Shown: positions 45,448-58,130 of the stretch, piece by piece | Numbering within the stretch: position 1 is the first letter of the stretch | Layout: the number at the start of each line of letters is the position of its first letter | NCBI GenBank assembly: GCA_018398805.1 | Contig: JAGFBZ010000912.1 | Coordinates: forward strand, 310,001-374,000 | Direction: 5' to 3' | DNA: 64,000 nucleotides | DNA from: Hirundichthys speculiger | Taxonomy: Eukaryota; Chordata; Actinopteri; Beloniformes; Exocoetidae | Made by a program: the position numbers and the translations under genes | Notes under the pieces: model-generated | The model's input: only the letters and a program-made list of their open reading frames with translations | Database searches by the model: none | What the model was told of the DNA's origin: nothing

Positions 45448-48400
45448 GATGTGTACCAATTCAAATCATACTAAGTAAGAAGAGGAACGTCTCCTTCGTG
45501 TGGGAAAGCAAAGTAGATACGTCGCTTTAGGAATAACAGCTCCAGTGGCAGAAACATCCTCTTATACCCAGTTGCTCTCTTCTTTTCTCCTTCTTCCTTC
45601 ACCTGATCCATTCCCTTGACACTCCACAAACTCGCACTCAACTGTATATTGTCCCAAGTCAGTTTTTGAATAATGCACACTGAGACAAACACAAACCATA
45701 GTCTTTTAAAATACGATTGAGTAATGAAGTCGGAGTCTCAGCCATTGGTGCTCATTCACATGCCAGTAGATCTTCAGTTCTCAGAAAAAGAAGTGCTGTT
45801 TGAGTGTGTGTATAAAGAGACAGAAACTAGTCTAGTGATGTTAAACTCAAAAAGCAGACATATGTACCATATTGAAAAAATAACATGAAATAAATCCAAA
45901 GCATTTGTAGTTTACCCATTTGTTTTTTTCTAGTGCTGGGTTTTTTCACTCACGCTCTCAGAAAAAATAACATCCAAAGCAAGTTCCTGATATATTCCTC
46001 CATATAGGTTTAGAAGCAACCTCCTGGGGTCACACAATTAATAAATGACCCTGCTATCCAAGTGTCAGAGTCGGGGTAGTCCTCCATGTGTCCCCCATTG
46101 TTAGTCCATCCTGCAAGTCCAGCAGTGAATCCTCGTCTTGGCCACTGAACCAACTTTGGCAGCACATTACCTCAACAAGGGCAGCCGATGTGAATGCGTT
46201 GGTGTGAGTGTCGGTGTCCTCTTTGTGTTGCGTTTGTGGTCGTATCCTCCCACATCAGCGTCACCTTGCCTTTGTGACCTCCTACAAACTTCTGCATCTT
46301 TTTCTTCCAGGGTACTGAAACTTTCATCCCCACGTTCGCCTCAGTTTGACACCTCATCTTACCCCCGGTGCATCTGCGGCCACGTATGAGCATTTGTATT
46401 GCATGTCTGCTTGTGCATGTGCAATCAGAGTAGGTTTTCCCTGTTATAGCTGCAAAGGGCACCTTCATGTACCGGCTATACTGCCTCGAGGTAACTCTAT
46501 CTCCTGGTTCACTTGTTTATGAATAATGCAAGCTGGCTGAGCTGTTGCTAAACTGTGTCTGAGAGGCAAAGCAACACTGAGCCAAAACACACACATCAGT
46601 AGCAGTATGGAGCATAGCTGAGAGTGATGCGTCCTTATACATCCAGTAGTGTATTTATACACCTACAGTTGGCCACGTGTACTGCTGTCATGCAGGAAGA
46701 CAACATTTAAGAGTCCTTTTTGTAAATTCACATGAGTTATTTTACTAAAAATTTGCTTATTTGTTCTGAACCATCTTTTAACACTAAAGATATCCTTAAT
46801 GTAGAAGCTCAAAGCTAAAATTATCTGCAACAATTGCATACATTATAGCCTGAGATATGGAAAGAAAGCTACAATCAGTTACTCCCACTGATGCTACCGA
46901 AATCGACTTAATACTAATTCTGTTTAATGATCTTATTGTGGCCATTAAGCATCTAATAAATACTGTCCAAACATGCCATTTAACCACAAAGATAATGTCT
47001 ACATATAGAAAAGAGTATAAACCTTTTAATTATTTTTCTTTTTTTTCTAGATGAACTGGTCGTCAAACTTGTCCTGCTTAAAAAAAAGCAAACAAACATA
47101 CAAACATAGATAGATTTTCTCGTGTCTTTTCTCCAAAGAGAAGGGCAGAACATGGAGCAACAAGTATGAAGTGTGATGGCATTATGTTAACGACTGTTGA
47201 GGATTCATTTAGGATGGCATGACATCAGTTCACTGATGATGGGATGATATTCCAGGAGGTCATCTCACTGGCAGATATGAATGTTTAATGACTGCCCTCT
47301 GTTCTTCCTACGCAGCGTGGATAAAACATTCATTGCATGCTCCTCTAAATATATCACAAAGGGTCAACCCCACCCTGGCCTGCTCCGCAACCATTAAACA
47401 GAATTAAACACACATTCATGTCAGGAGTTGACAGCCAGACAACAGGAAGCAAGTAGAAGACAACAGCAAAAGACTTTTAAAAAAAATCATTAAAAATGGC
47501 ATTGATACTTAATTTTCTCAATTAAAATTGTTATTTTAGGTTGCCAAAAACAGAAGAACCATCTTAAACACATCAGTTACAGTTTTTTCCTCACTGTACA
47601 TTTAGAATGACTAATAGTCTTGACCTTAGATAAGGTTTGACCTGAGAACTGTATCACGTATCCCCAGATGCAGTGACCATAACAAAATCCTAAACATTCA
47701 ACAGGCCGCACTAATGACAACAGCACTCATTGGTATCATCTAACTGCAGACAGGAGATACAGAAGGTAAAGGAGTACAAACATCCCTTTCCTCTCATAAG
47801 AAATACTCTCATGTACTCAGTTAATGTTGTTTACCAAAGATGAAAAGACATGATCTGTCTAATAGGTGTAATTTCCAGCTGCTGCCTGGTGTATGCGGTC
47901 TGTTGACTTAGTGAAGCGGTAATGAATAGAGCACAAGTGACAGACATGGAGGAGGTGGAGAAAGAGTAATGGGAAGGAGGTTAAAAGAAAGATGCATCAA
48001 CGAACTCTGGATAAATAAACTGCAAGTTATTATTAATACTAAAGGAAGCTGAACAGAAAAAAGTAGGTCCAGGAAGAAGGGGAAGTGGGGAACCGGGATA
48101 AACAAAGTGGAGACAGGGAGAAGACAGCTGGAAGCAAACAGCTCGGAAAGCCAAAATGAATGAAAAAGGTGGTAACAAGGACAAACTAATAAGAGATGTA
48201 AGGATGATGGACAGATCCAAAAGGACAAATGATAGAAAGTGGGTGAGAGATCCAGGTGAGTCTCTTTCACTGTGCAACAATCACAGACAACACTCTTTTG
48301 GCAAGACACACTCCACGATACAAGGCTAATGAAGAAGATCCCCACAACAAAATGTAACATACACACAAGAGGTTGTGTGTGATCACTGAAGACAGGACAT

Positions 48401-48689
48401 GAATCATCAGGACTGGAGAGTAAAGATTAGGTTTGACAGCTCCAGTAATTCCAGTACACGTGCTTTAGTGAAGTGAAAAGATGCCTCAAAAATAGACACA
48501 GAGAAACAGATTTAAGTTCCATCTAGTGTCATACTAAGTGATGTCACAGGGTCAGCACGCACAACACCAGGACTCTGATTTGATCTGCGTGCTGATTGAA
48601 TAATCTTTAACAGGTGTAACATTTGGCTTAATTTAACACTTTAGTAAACTAACAGTTCCTTCTTAGTGGGAAAGTCAATAGCTTGTGCC
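45448..48689. other. Spacer upstream of myo15a coding exon
   Basis: Should contain the non-coding first exon and promoter of myo15a, but no sequence feature identifies them with certainty. No recognisable ORF: 47908-48366 (-) is a Ser/Leu-rich open frame without domain. Confidence 0.5.
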
Positions 48690-48975
48690 AAAATTATTAT
48701 TAGTCTTTATTTAACCAGGTTAGTCCCACTAAGATCATAGATGTCTTTTATAAGGGAGACCTGGGCCTCCAAGGGCCACATACAGACCAACAACCACATA
48801 CATTCACACTCCTATGGGCAATTTAGAGTCACCAATTAACACGTTTATATATAGATGCTTTTTGGACTGTGGGAGGAAGCCGGAGTACCTGAAGAAAACC
48901 CATGAAAACATGAGAACATGTTAACAGAAAGGCTCCTGCCGAGATTCAAACCAGGAACCTTCTTGCTGTGAGGCA
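48690..48975 (-). repeat. Dispersed fish repeat, SINE/MITE-like
   Basis: Contains the widespread wording tttggactgtgggaggaagc and caatttagagtcacc (minus strand: cctcccacagtcc...). A separate block tttatttaaccaggttagtc lies at its left edge. Also seen at 53180-53425 and 57945-58130. Confidence 0.65.
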
Positions 48976-48984
48976 ACAGCAAGT

Positions 48985-49350
48985 CACCATGCTGATATTG
49001 GAAAAATCAGAATGAGAATTAAGATGAGACTGAATCAATACAAAGTGATGGACCAACCATCCAACAAGCCAGCATGCTAACGTTTCCTTCCTGCTACAGT
49101 CAAGAGTAGTGGGACAGTTGTTAGTTCGGACCATAAACTGAAAAATTAGCAAAATGATTAACATGAGTCTCAGTTAATATGTACAAAAGGGATGGAATCA
49201 TCTAACAAGCTAGAATGCTAACATTTTATTCCTGGCAATGAACATTTTATGCCAGTGGAAGAGTCATTTGTTTAAGCCATAAACTGAGATATTGGAAAAA
49301 TTAGCATTAGTTAAAACAAAACTGAGCGACAAACCAACCATCCAACAAAC
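48985..49350. repeat. Short tandem duplication, period about 141 bp
   Basis: accatccaacaagcc at 49056, atcatctaacaagct at 49198 and accatccaacaaacc at 49338 head related copies. catAAACTGA blocks recur with the same spacing. Diverged, about 2.5 copies. Confidence 0.6.
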
Positions 49351-50702
49351 CAACACTGCCAATCACTACAAACTATGAATGATGGTACACCATGCTGTAA
49401 GGATCAAAGCAATGGGCTAAAACCGGTTTGCTTATCCGTCACTATCATGGGGGTGACAGGGTGTGCACTTCCTTGAATGACCACAAGGGGCTGGTTCAGA
49501 ACACCAGGAAAACTCCATGTTTTACTCCAACTTTAAAGCAGATTGTCCAGATTTACAGCAGAATTAAACATATTTACAGCCTGGTACAAAATGGTTTTGG
49601 TCTCCATAGTCAGATTTCACATCATGATGACTTTATGGGGGTGAATTTTATGTAGATCAGGTAAAATTACATAAAGCCACAAATTTATGCATAATTAGGG
49701 ATGTATTTTATGAGTGACACTTGTATAGCACCCTGATTTGTTAAAGGCTAGCTGTTATCAATTTAGCTACTTAGCGCTTTGTATTTTTGGTGAACTGTAC
49801 ATTTGAAGGTGTGAATAAAAACCAAGAAAAACATTCATTCTTATTTTAAAAATAAAATGGCTTGTTTTGCTGTTAACTGTGTTTACAGACCACCACAACT
49901 GGGTCTGGGTCAGAGGATGAAGCCACATGAGCAGCAGGCAAGCGGCAGTCAATAAATCAAACATCAGCTAGTCAAGGGCCCCGGTGGAGCTTGGTTGGAC
50001 CTTCAGCATGCCTGGTTTCAGCTCTGGCAGAAATGAGGATGGATGAACAGATTTGATCAGAGTTGATGTAAGGTAGTGCTAAGCATTTAGCTAAAACATT
50101 TAGCTAAGCTACAACAGCTAGCTCATGGTGACTGAGCTAGGCAGTCACCTAGCAAGGCATGTAGGGCATGTTCTAGCCAGTTGCCAGGCTTGTTCTCTGC
50201 ACATTTGTCCATTTTGGATTAACGGGGTTTGGCTGAGTCAGCCCTTGTCAATATAACAGCATTCAGATGCCCGAAAAACAGGCTTCAAACCGACTGTTCA
50301 GAAATCCTATCAGCGACGTCACTGAGGGTTTCTCCAGTGTTTTCTTCTTGTCATACAGTCTATGAGTCAAAGTGACAGAAGCCTGATAATATGAAGTTAA
50401 TGTTACCCAACCTTTGGGAGCAATTATTTGCTAATGAAAAATATATGAAATATGCAAGGAGGAAAATGATAGAATTGAGTACGACCTAATGAATGGAGGG
50501 GAGAGCATCGTTAAGACAGAACATGAGAGAAGAAGATGAGGAGGCTGAACTCAGGTTTCCGTTAAGCCTTTAAGCTCTATTCATGTCTTAACCTTTGCTG
50601 TCAGATTATCCTGTGACTTGACATTGGAGAAGCGCTGGCAGCTACTCATACACTGAAGACCTGCTTCAGCAGATCAAACGCTAACTGTTGATTGGTTTGG
50701 CT
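49351..50702. other. Spacer, no feature seen
   Basis: Unique-looking, AT-rich sequence. Repeated gctagct / tagctaa words near 50080-50130. No gene or RNA recognised. Confidence 0.5.
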
Positions 50703-50710
50703 GTTCTAAG

Positions 50711-51000
50711 CAGGGCTTGACGCTAACTTTTTTGCTCACCAGCCACTGTGGCTAGTGTTTTTCCTCAGTCATTAGCCATATAGTCTTTATGCTAGCCACA
50801 GTTTTGCTGTCAGTTTTTTTCTTCTTCACAATATTCTTGCATTTACATTTTAAATACAAACAATTGGCACAACTATTGTGATGTGTCATATCAAAGAATA
50901 AGTTACCAGCCAAAGTTGCTTGTGAGACAGAAATTGTTACTAGCCACAGCCAAATTTTACCAGCATTTGGCCGGTTGGCCGGTGTCAGTGTCAAGCCCTG
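50711..51000. mobile_element. Short hAT-type MITE (290 bp)
   Basis: Ends CAGGGCTTGACGCTAAC and CAGGGCTTGACACTGAC (inverted), flanked by a perfect 8-bp duplication GTTCTAAG (50703-50710, 51001-51008). Internal ggctagt / tagccac repeats. Non-coding. Confidence 0.88.
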
Positions 51001-51049
51001 GTTCTAAGAAATCTGACTGTGCATGGCATCGGGGAAAGAGGTGAAGTAG

Positions 51050-51480
51050 AGAGAGCAGAGGCAGTGAGAAAGCAGGGTGGAGTGAAGACTATCTGGAGAT
51101 AGAGTAAAGCGGAAAGATTTACAAGACCAAATGACAGGAAGTAGAGCTAGAGGTGGCAGAGCTAAAGATGTTAAGATTTACTTAGGGAGTGATGAGGATG
51201 AGTAGGTTTGTAAATGAGGATATTAGAGGAACAGCCAAGGTGTGACATCTTGGAGATGTAAAAGAGACTAGATTGAGTTGGTCTGGATACATGAATGATG
51301 GATAGTGAATACATTGGTAGAACGATGTTGGAAATAGAGCTACCTGGAAAGAGAAAGGGGAAGACCAAAGATGAGATTTCTGAGTGGGGTGAAAGAGGAA
51401 ATGTAGTTGGTTGGTGTGGCAGAAGGTAAAGCAAGATGGGATCTGCTGTAGGGACCCCTAAGTTGGACCACTGTAACATT
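51050..51480 (+). mobile_element. RTE-like LINE ORF end, degraded
   Basis: The plus strand reads ggaaagagaaaggggaagac, gtagttggttggtgtggcag and atctgctgtagggacccc, matching the end of fish RTE LINE ORF2. Stops throughout. Confidence 0.55.
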
Positions 51481-52774
51481 TTAAACAGAATTATCCAGGG
51501 AAGAGGTCATTTTGTTTACAGTTTTACTTATGTATTTCATATGTTGATTACAATAGGGGCAATCTGAGTACCGTGAAAACTTGTGCTATTTTTATCCACC
51601 AGGTGGCAGCACAGGCCATAACACATTGCATTTGGGGCTTTTTGCTGACACAACCATTTCCAGTAAAGAAAGAAAAACAAGGCAAAACAAGCGATACAGA
51701 TAATTCAATTAACATAATTTTCTACCTTCAAAGAATCATAGTATACAACATTGATGCTGTGGAGTGTACACCACATAGATCCAAAGCAAAGAAGCTCCAC
51801 ATCTCCCTACATGGATGATGTGATGTGAGCGAAGTGGCCAAAAGATCTGTCTGTGCAGAGAAGATATAAGGCACTACAGTGATCCTTCGCCAATCGGCGC
51901 TTTAAGTTCCGCGGTTTTAGTTATTCGTGGATTTTTCAGAAATATATAATATTTTTTAAAAAATCAAGAAAAAATTGCAGAAACCCCCACATGTCACGTT
52001 CTGAGAAAGTAATGCTGTTAAACAATCACGATCTTGATGTCTAACCCTATTCATATGTAGACTTAAAGACCTTTGTGGAGCTTACCTTTTCTTTTTGTGA
52101 GACTGTGATTGATGTTTAGAGTCTATGCTATCCACAAATATCCATCCAATTTTCTGATAAAATCTCTTGTTGTCTGAAATTAAAAAAAGAAAAGACTTTT
52201 TAAATAAAAAATAAAAAAAAGATACAACTGACTGGCTTCTGTGTATGTCTCTGCTGACTCCTAGTCCTCAACTGAACGACTGTAGTGATGTTCTGTGTAG
52301 CGCCTGTTGACACACAAGCACACACATACATTCACGTCAGTTTACTTAGTGATGCAGCAGCTGCAAACAATGAGGCCCTAATGGTGAAGATGCTGTCTGC
52401 TGCTTCAATGAAGCCTCGCCACCAGAACAAACATATAATCCATTTGTACGCTGAATTCAGACTCGCTACACATACATCTATATGTTAGTAGTGTAGGGAT
52501 TAGGTTTCTTAATAAACATGCTACTTCGGCATATGTCTGCGTGGAAGCCCATTGTGCTCCCCTCCTTCTGAATATCTAAGTAAACAATTGTGATGACTAA
52601 AGTGCATCAATGGCGCGATCCCATATGCACATGTACATTACATTATTATCATCATCTCCCAGATGTGTCCACATGTCAGAGACAAGTGATTTGTTGTAAA
52701 ACCCTGGTATGACAATGGCTCAGGAGGCCTTTGTGTTGCTGTGAGTGTGTGATGAGGAGCCTTATCAGAGCTGC
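51481..52774. other. Spacer, no feature seen
   Basis: AT-rich, non-coding by inspection. Confidence 0.5.
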
Positions 52775-52821
52775 TCACACACATACACACATGCACGTAC
52801 GCATGCACGTACACGCACGCA

Positions 52822-52871
<50 letters not shown>
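52775..52871. repeat. Compound (ACGC)n(AC)n microsatellite
   Basis: Alternating purine-pyrimidine run: acacacatgcacg, then about eight ACGC units, then about 16 AC units. Z-DNA-prone. A T20 run follows at 52922. Confidence 0.95.
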
Positions 52872-52872
<1 letters not shown>

Positions 52873-53179
52873 CTGAGGGGTTAAGCTTTGATAAATTCTA
52901 CCGTAGATATGCATACATGTCTTTTTTTTTTTTTTTTTTTTGTTAAATTGCATGGCTACTACATTTTTAACTGCAGAGTTTTGCTGTTAAGATTTTAAAA
53001 AAAAAGTTAAAAAATTGTAAGCAAAACCATCTTAGAGAAGTATTGGAAAAATCTTTGTCAACTAAACCAGAGAATCTCACTTATTAGTAAAATCAATTCC
53101 TCAGCCAAAGTGTCTTACACATTTCATTTTTTTTTCTCTTTTTGGGATCATACCCTTGTATAACAATATAATATTGCAC

Positions 53180-53425
53180 TTATGCACTTCTGTGTGGAGT
53201 TTAAATGTTCTCCCCGTGCTTGCATGGGTTTCCTCCAGGTACTCCAGTTTCCTCCCACAGTCCAAAGACATGCATGTCAGGTTAATTGCTGGTTCTAAAT
53301 TGTGATTGTGAGTGTAGACTACATGTAGGCTACATGTAATCCTGCAATGGACTGGTGATCTGTCCAGGGTGTACCCCTGCCTTTCACCTGAAGAGAGCTG
53401 GGATAGACTCCAGCAGATCCAGAGG
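53180..53425 (+). repeat. Dispersed fish repeat (SINE/MITE-like)
   Basis: Contains cctcccacagtccaaagaca, caatggactggtgatctgtc and cagggtgtacccctgcc, wording common to a family spread through fish genomes. Confidence 0.75.
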
Positions 53426-53469
53426 ATTATAGATGAGGATGATAGATGGATTATCAAATATACCAACTT

Positions 53470-53660
53470 TTTTCTAACGTTTGGTTTAGAGAGACTCAAC
53501 AAACTGATAAAGAAGGCTGGCTCTGCTCTGAGGACTGTCCGAGAATCTGGAGCCTCTGGAGCCGACTGTACAAAGAGGGATGCTTCAGAAATAAAAAACA
53601 TAAAAGAGCAACATCTTCACAACATAGTGACTGAACAACAGCGTGTCTGCAGTTTATAAA
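53470..53660 (+). mobile_element. LINE reverse transcriptase C-terminal fragment
   Basis: Open frame ERLNKLIKKAGSALRTVRES then GASGADCTKRDASEIKNI resembles the end of a Rex1/CR1-type LINE ORF (RLxKLxKKAGSxLG). Confidence 0.55.
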
Positions 53661-56063
53661 GTTTATAAAACTTTGTAAAGCACTCCAAACAAAGTACTAT
53701 GTTCCATACCTTAGTGGCAAAGTTAGTTTTCAGATCTTATCCTACTTTATGAGAACAACAACCTCCGGAATTTAACATCGGTTTGCAGAGTCCCAATAAA
53801 ATCCATGCATGTAAAAACAAAACAAAACAAAAAAAAATCAAATGGTTTATTAAAGTGATGAGTCTCTGCAGTGCAGTTTACCTTCTAATGATGGAGGCTT
53901 TTTTCAAACAGACATAGAAACATTTGAATGCACAGGACTCTTTATAGCAGATATTTAGTGTGTGCAGCATGAGTGTCAGATGGCAGTTTCTTTTTAAATT
54001 TACATCAATAATATATTTTATCCCAGAGACAATTGACGCATTGGACAAAGGAGCCTCCAAACATAGTCGTAAAGGAGTTATTAACTGAACACAAAAGCAA
54101 ATATGGTGCCTCGGCCTGTCCAGCCAGTCTGTTGACATTTCCCTCATATACAGGACAGTCAACAGGACTGTTGTTTGAGCAGGAATATTAAATCCATGCA
54201 TGTCCATGTGGAGTCTCTGAGGAGGCTTTTGGTAGAAATCAAATGTCTTCTCCGGCTTTTTTCACACACAAACTGTTCATAGATTAAGGTCAGAGCTATT
54301 ACCATCAGAACCTTTACTTAAACTTCCATTTATACTTATCTTTATAGTTATTTTTCATTCATGTCAGCTCTAAACGTTAGAAACATTATTTTGTATCTAC
54401 CTTCCTTAAATGCTTTGTTTTAAATCAAAATTTTCATTATGTATTCAAAATATAAACAAGATTAGATTATAAGATTGATAATCTATCTATCTATATATAT
54501 ATATATATATTCTATATATATTCTTTTTTACGGTTTCATCAAGAAGGGCATCTAGGTGTAAAACTTATGCTAAATCAGTCGTGCAGATTAAACTGTTATG
54601 GTGACAATTAACAGCTGGAAAGGAAGTTAATTGTCTTACACAAATTCAACATGTGATACCAAATACTATAAATACTATACATTTCACATAAAATGTAATT
54701 TCTGCTCCCCTTTTTGTTCATTAACAAATGTATTTATCTATTTTCACCAAAACAGTCCATTTTCTAAACTTTTTTTTGTTTTTCCAATTGTCATGGTCTA
54801 GATTTAGTATATTATTAATGATTGTTTATCATTCTTGCCTTCCAGCCCTCTGCATTTGAGTCTTACTAACGTCAACCTGACACCAGACTCAGGGTTTCCC
54901 TCACTATCTAAATTAATGTAATTCCTTTATATGAGTTTATCTGTTTATCTAACTGCCTCTTGACAACAGAATGAGAGAGTAGTTTTCCTAATTTACTATC
55001 ACAGCAATCCTCTCTCTTATGTAAATGTTCCTAAACACTAAAATAAGACAGGTCTTCCTCTTGAAATCAGATTCTGGATAATCTTCAATATCAAAAGCCT
55101 TCATCATGGCACCTCTGAAACCAGTCGACCAATAATTGCTGGCATATAATTTAGCCATAACTTTAAACTGTCAGGCCAGTGGACCGTAGCAAGTTTGGGG
55201 ACCTCCATTTAGATGGCTTGGACATGTGATCATTTGAAGGTAATTAAGGCATTTCCTTTCTGCCTTTTGTTCATCTCAGTCCCATAAATACACTCTGTGA
55301 CAAATAAATTAGATTTTTAGGTCCAGTCAGCAGCTTCATGTAATGACTAGAAAGAGCCAGAAGAGGGCAGAAGAGACAAACTTCTCAGGGCTCCCTTTTT
55401 CAGTGCATAAATGTTTCTTCCTATTCTTATTATTGATAAACCCAATAAAACGATCAGTAGTAGGATTATAAAATAAATAATCATAAATTAAAGCAGCACA
55501 ATAGCAGCCATGTAACTAATTTTTAATATAAATAAATGAATGTGTGTGTGTGTGGAGAGAGAGAGAGAATATTTAGTTTAATAGTAAATTATTAAGACTG
55601 TCCCAAATCTAGTATAGGTGTCTATTGAAAAACTCTGACCCAGCAGAACTCTTTCCCATCTTTGAAGCAGCCCAGGTCTGAAAGAACTGTCACATCACAG
55701 ACCTAGATCACGGTGGGGTTACTCAGGCTCCTTCATCTTTATCTTCACTTACCTTACATCCTGCTGCCTTTGCTGCAACTCAGAAATGAGGAGCACAAAG
55801 CTGTAGCACTGATTTCAGAAGAGGCACACTGCAGTAGGGGGATGGAGCACACACAGGCATTAAAAATTAATTAATAAATAAATAAAGGAGAAACTCTGTG
55901 ATGTCGCACAGGTTTTCTCCTGAGAGGGTTTGAAGCCCACTTTTTGGAGCTCTGGGTAATGCCATATTGGCAAGAGCTGACTCTGGCCAACTCACATAAA
56001 TAAAAAAAATAAAAATTAAAAGGCCAATGGAACAAGCCTGGAACATGCACACCTTACTATATA
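53661..56063. other. Spacer, no gene seen
   Basis: AT-rich. Short tandem tracts: (TATC)/(TA)n at 54481-54515 and (TG)n(AG)n at 55542-55570. No supported ORF. Confidence 0.55.
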
Positions 56064-57673
56064 CAGCGCCTTGCTAAAGTATTCAGCCCCTCTTGACCTT
56101 TTCAACCTTTTGCCACATTACAGGCTTTATACAAAGATATAAAATTTCAATTTTTTGTCAAAAATCAACAATAAGTGGGACACAATCATGAAGCGGAATT
56201 AAATTTATTGGATATTTTAAACTGAAAAGTGGGGCGTGCAATATTATTCGGCCCCCTTGCGTTAACACTTTGTAGCGCCACCTTTTGCTGCAATTACAGT
56301 TACAAGTCTCTTGGGGTTTGTCTCTATCAGTTTAACACATCCAGAGACTAAATTCTGGTCCGTTCTTCCTGTAAAACAGCTGGAGCTCAGTGAGGTTGGA
56401 TGGAGAGCGTTTCTGAACAGCAGTCTTCATCTCTTTCCACAGATTCTGGACTGGATTCAGGTCTGGACTTTGACTTGGCCATTCTAACACCTGGATACGT
56501 TTATTTGTGAACCGTTCCATTGTAGATTTGTCTTCATGTTTTGGATCATTGTCCTGTTGGAAGATAAATCTCCGTCCCAGTCTCAGGTCAAGACTCCAAC
56601 AGGTTTTCTCCCAGAATGCTCCTGTATTTGGCTCCATCCATCTTCCCATCAATTTTAACCATCTTCCCTGTCCCTGCTGAAGAAAAACAGGCCCAGACCA
56701 TGATGCTGCCACCACGTTTGACAGTGGGGATGGTGTGTTCAGGGTGATGAGCTGTGTTGCTTTTACTCCAAACATATTGTTTTGCATTGTGGCCAAAAAG
56801 TTTGCTTTTAGTTTCATCTGACCAGAGCTCCTTCTTCCACATGTTTGGTGTGTCTCCCAGGTGGCTTGTGGCAAACTTTAAACCATACTTTTTATGGATA
56901 TCTTTGAGAAATGGCTTTCTTCTTGCCACTCTTCCATAAAGGCCAGATTTGTTCAGTGTAGGACTGATTGTTGTCCTCTGGACAGAATGTCCCACCTCAG
57001 CTGTAGATCAGTTCATCCAGAGTGATCATGGGCCTCTTGGCTGCATCTCTGATCAGTCTTCTCCTTGTTCCAGATGAAAGTTTAGAGGGACGGCCGGGTC
57101 TTGGTAGATTTGCAGTGGTCTGATACTCCTTCCATTTCAGTATATATTCAATATATTTCAATATTGCTTGCTCAGTGCTCCTTGAGATGTTTTAAAGCTT
57201 GGGAAATCTTTTTGTATCCACATCCAGCTTTAAACTTCTCCACAACAGTATCTGGGACCTGCCTGGCGTGTTCCTTGGTCTTCATGATGCTCTCTGAGCT
57301 TTAAACAGAACCCTGAGACTATCACAGAGCAGGTGCATTTATACGGAGACTTGATTACACACAGGTGGATTCTATTGATCATCATCAGTCATTCAGGACA
57401 ACATTGGATCATTCAGAGATCCTCACTGAACTTCTGGAGTCAGTTTGCTGCTCTGAAAGTAAAGGGGCCCAGTAATATTGCACGCCCCACTTTTTAGTTT
57501 TATATTTGTTAAAAAAGTTTTAAAATCTAATAAATTTCGTTCCACTTCACGATTGTGTCTCACTTGTTGATTCTTGACAAAAATTTTAAACTTTATATCT
57601 TTATGTTTGAAGCCTGAAATGTGGCAAAAGGTTGAAAAGTTCAAGGGGGCCCGAATACTTTCGCAAGGCACTG
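56064..57673 (-). mobile_element. Full-length Tc1-like transposon (1.6 kb), inactive
   Basis: Ends CAGCGCCTTGCTAAAGTATT and CAGTGCCTTGCGAAAGTATT (inverted), flanked by TA. The minus strand encodes the whole transposase in pieces. The N-terminus MKTKEHARQVPDTVVEKFKA lies near 57285. LWSDETKSKLFGHNAKQYVW (first catalytic Asp) lies in 56588-56995 and RFIFQQDNDPKHEDKS (second Asp) in 56332-56874. SPDLNPVQNLW has Gln where the catalytic Glu belongs. Stops and frameshifts confirm inactivity. Confidence 0.92.
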
Positions 57674-57944
57674 TATACCACATCTGCTACTGCAAATAAA
57701 TGACCTGCAGTAATAACACCATGGACTCCAATGCAGCTGTCAGTTCAAACACCAGGCCCCTATTATACGTACATTTGTGGTTTAACAGATTTTTAACTGG
57801 TGAGGTACATAAAAGTTCACCCCCTGCTGAGAGGTTATGGATACGTAATCACGTAACCTAGCTCTGGGGAGCAAAACTATTTGTACCAGGATGTAATTCA
57901 TGCTTAGGTCTGCTGAAAGGTTAAAAGAAGATTTTAACATCGCT

Positions 57945-58130
57945 GTCAGAGGCAATTGGCTCCTCTTTGGAGCCCATAGGAACGAGTGTGAGTGGTTGTT
58001 CTTCCATGTGTGGCCCTGCGATGGACTGGCGATGTGTCCCAGGTGTACTCCTGCCTGAGACAGGCCCCAGCAGATTCAAGTGCCCTTAAACAGGAATAAT
58101 CAGGTATAGTTAATGGATGGATAGTGGTCC
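57945..58130 (+). repeat. Dispersed fish repeat copy
   Basis: gatggactggcgatgtgtcc and caggtgtactcctgcctg belong to the same family as 53180-53425. Ends in taatggatggatag. Confidence 0.6.

Noticed and set aside
45020..45478. Plus-strand Ser/Phe/Pro-rich 152-codon ORF
   Set aside because: Antisense of the Lys/Glu-rich start of exon 2; low complexity only.
47908..48366. Minus-strand 152-codon Ser/Leu-rich ORF in the spacer
   Set aside because: C/T-rich composition, no recognisable motif, no splice context.
53101..53601. Minus-strand 166-codon ORF
   Set aside because: Overlaps the dispersed repeat and LINE fragment on the other strand.
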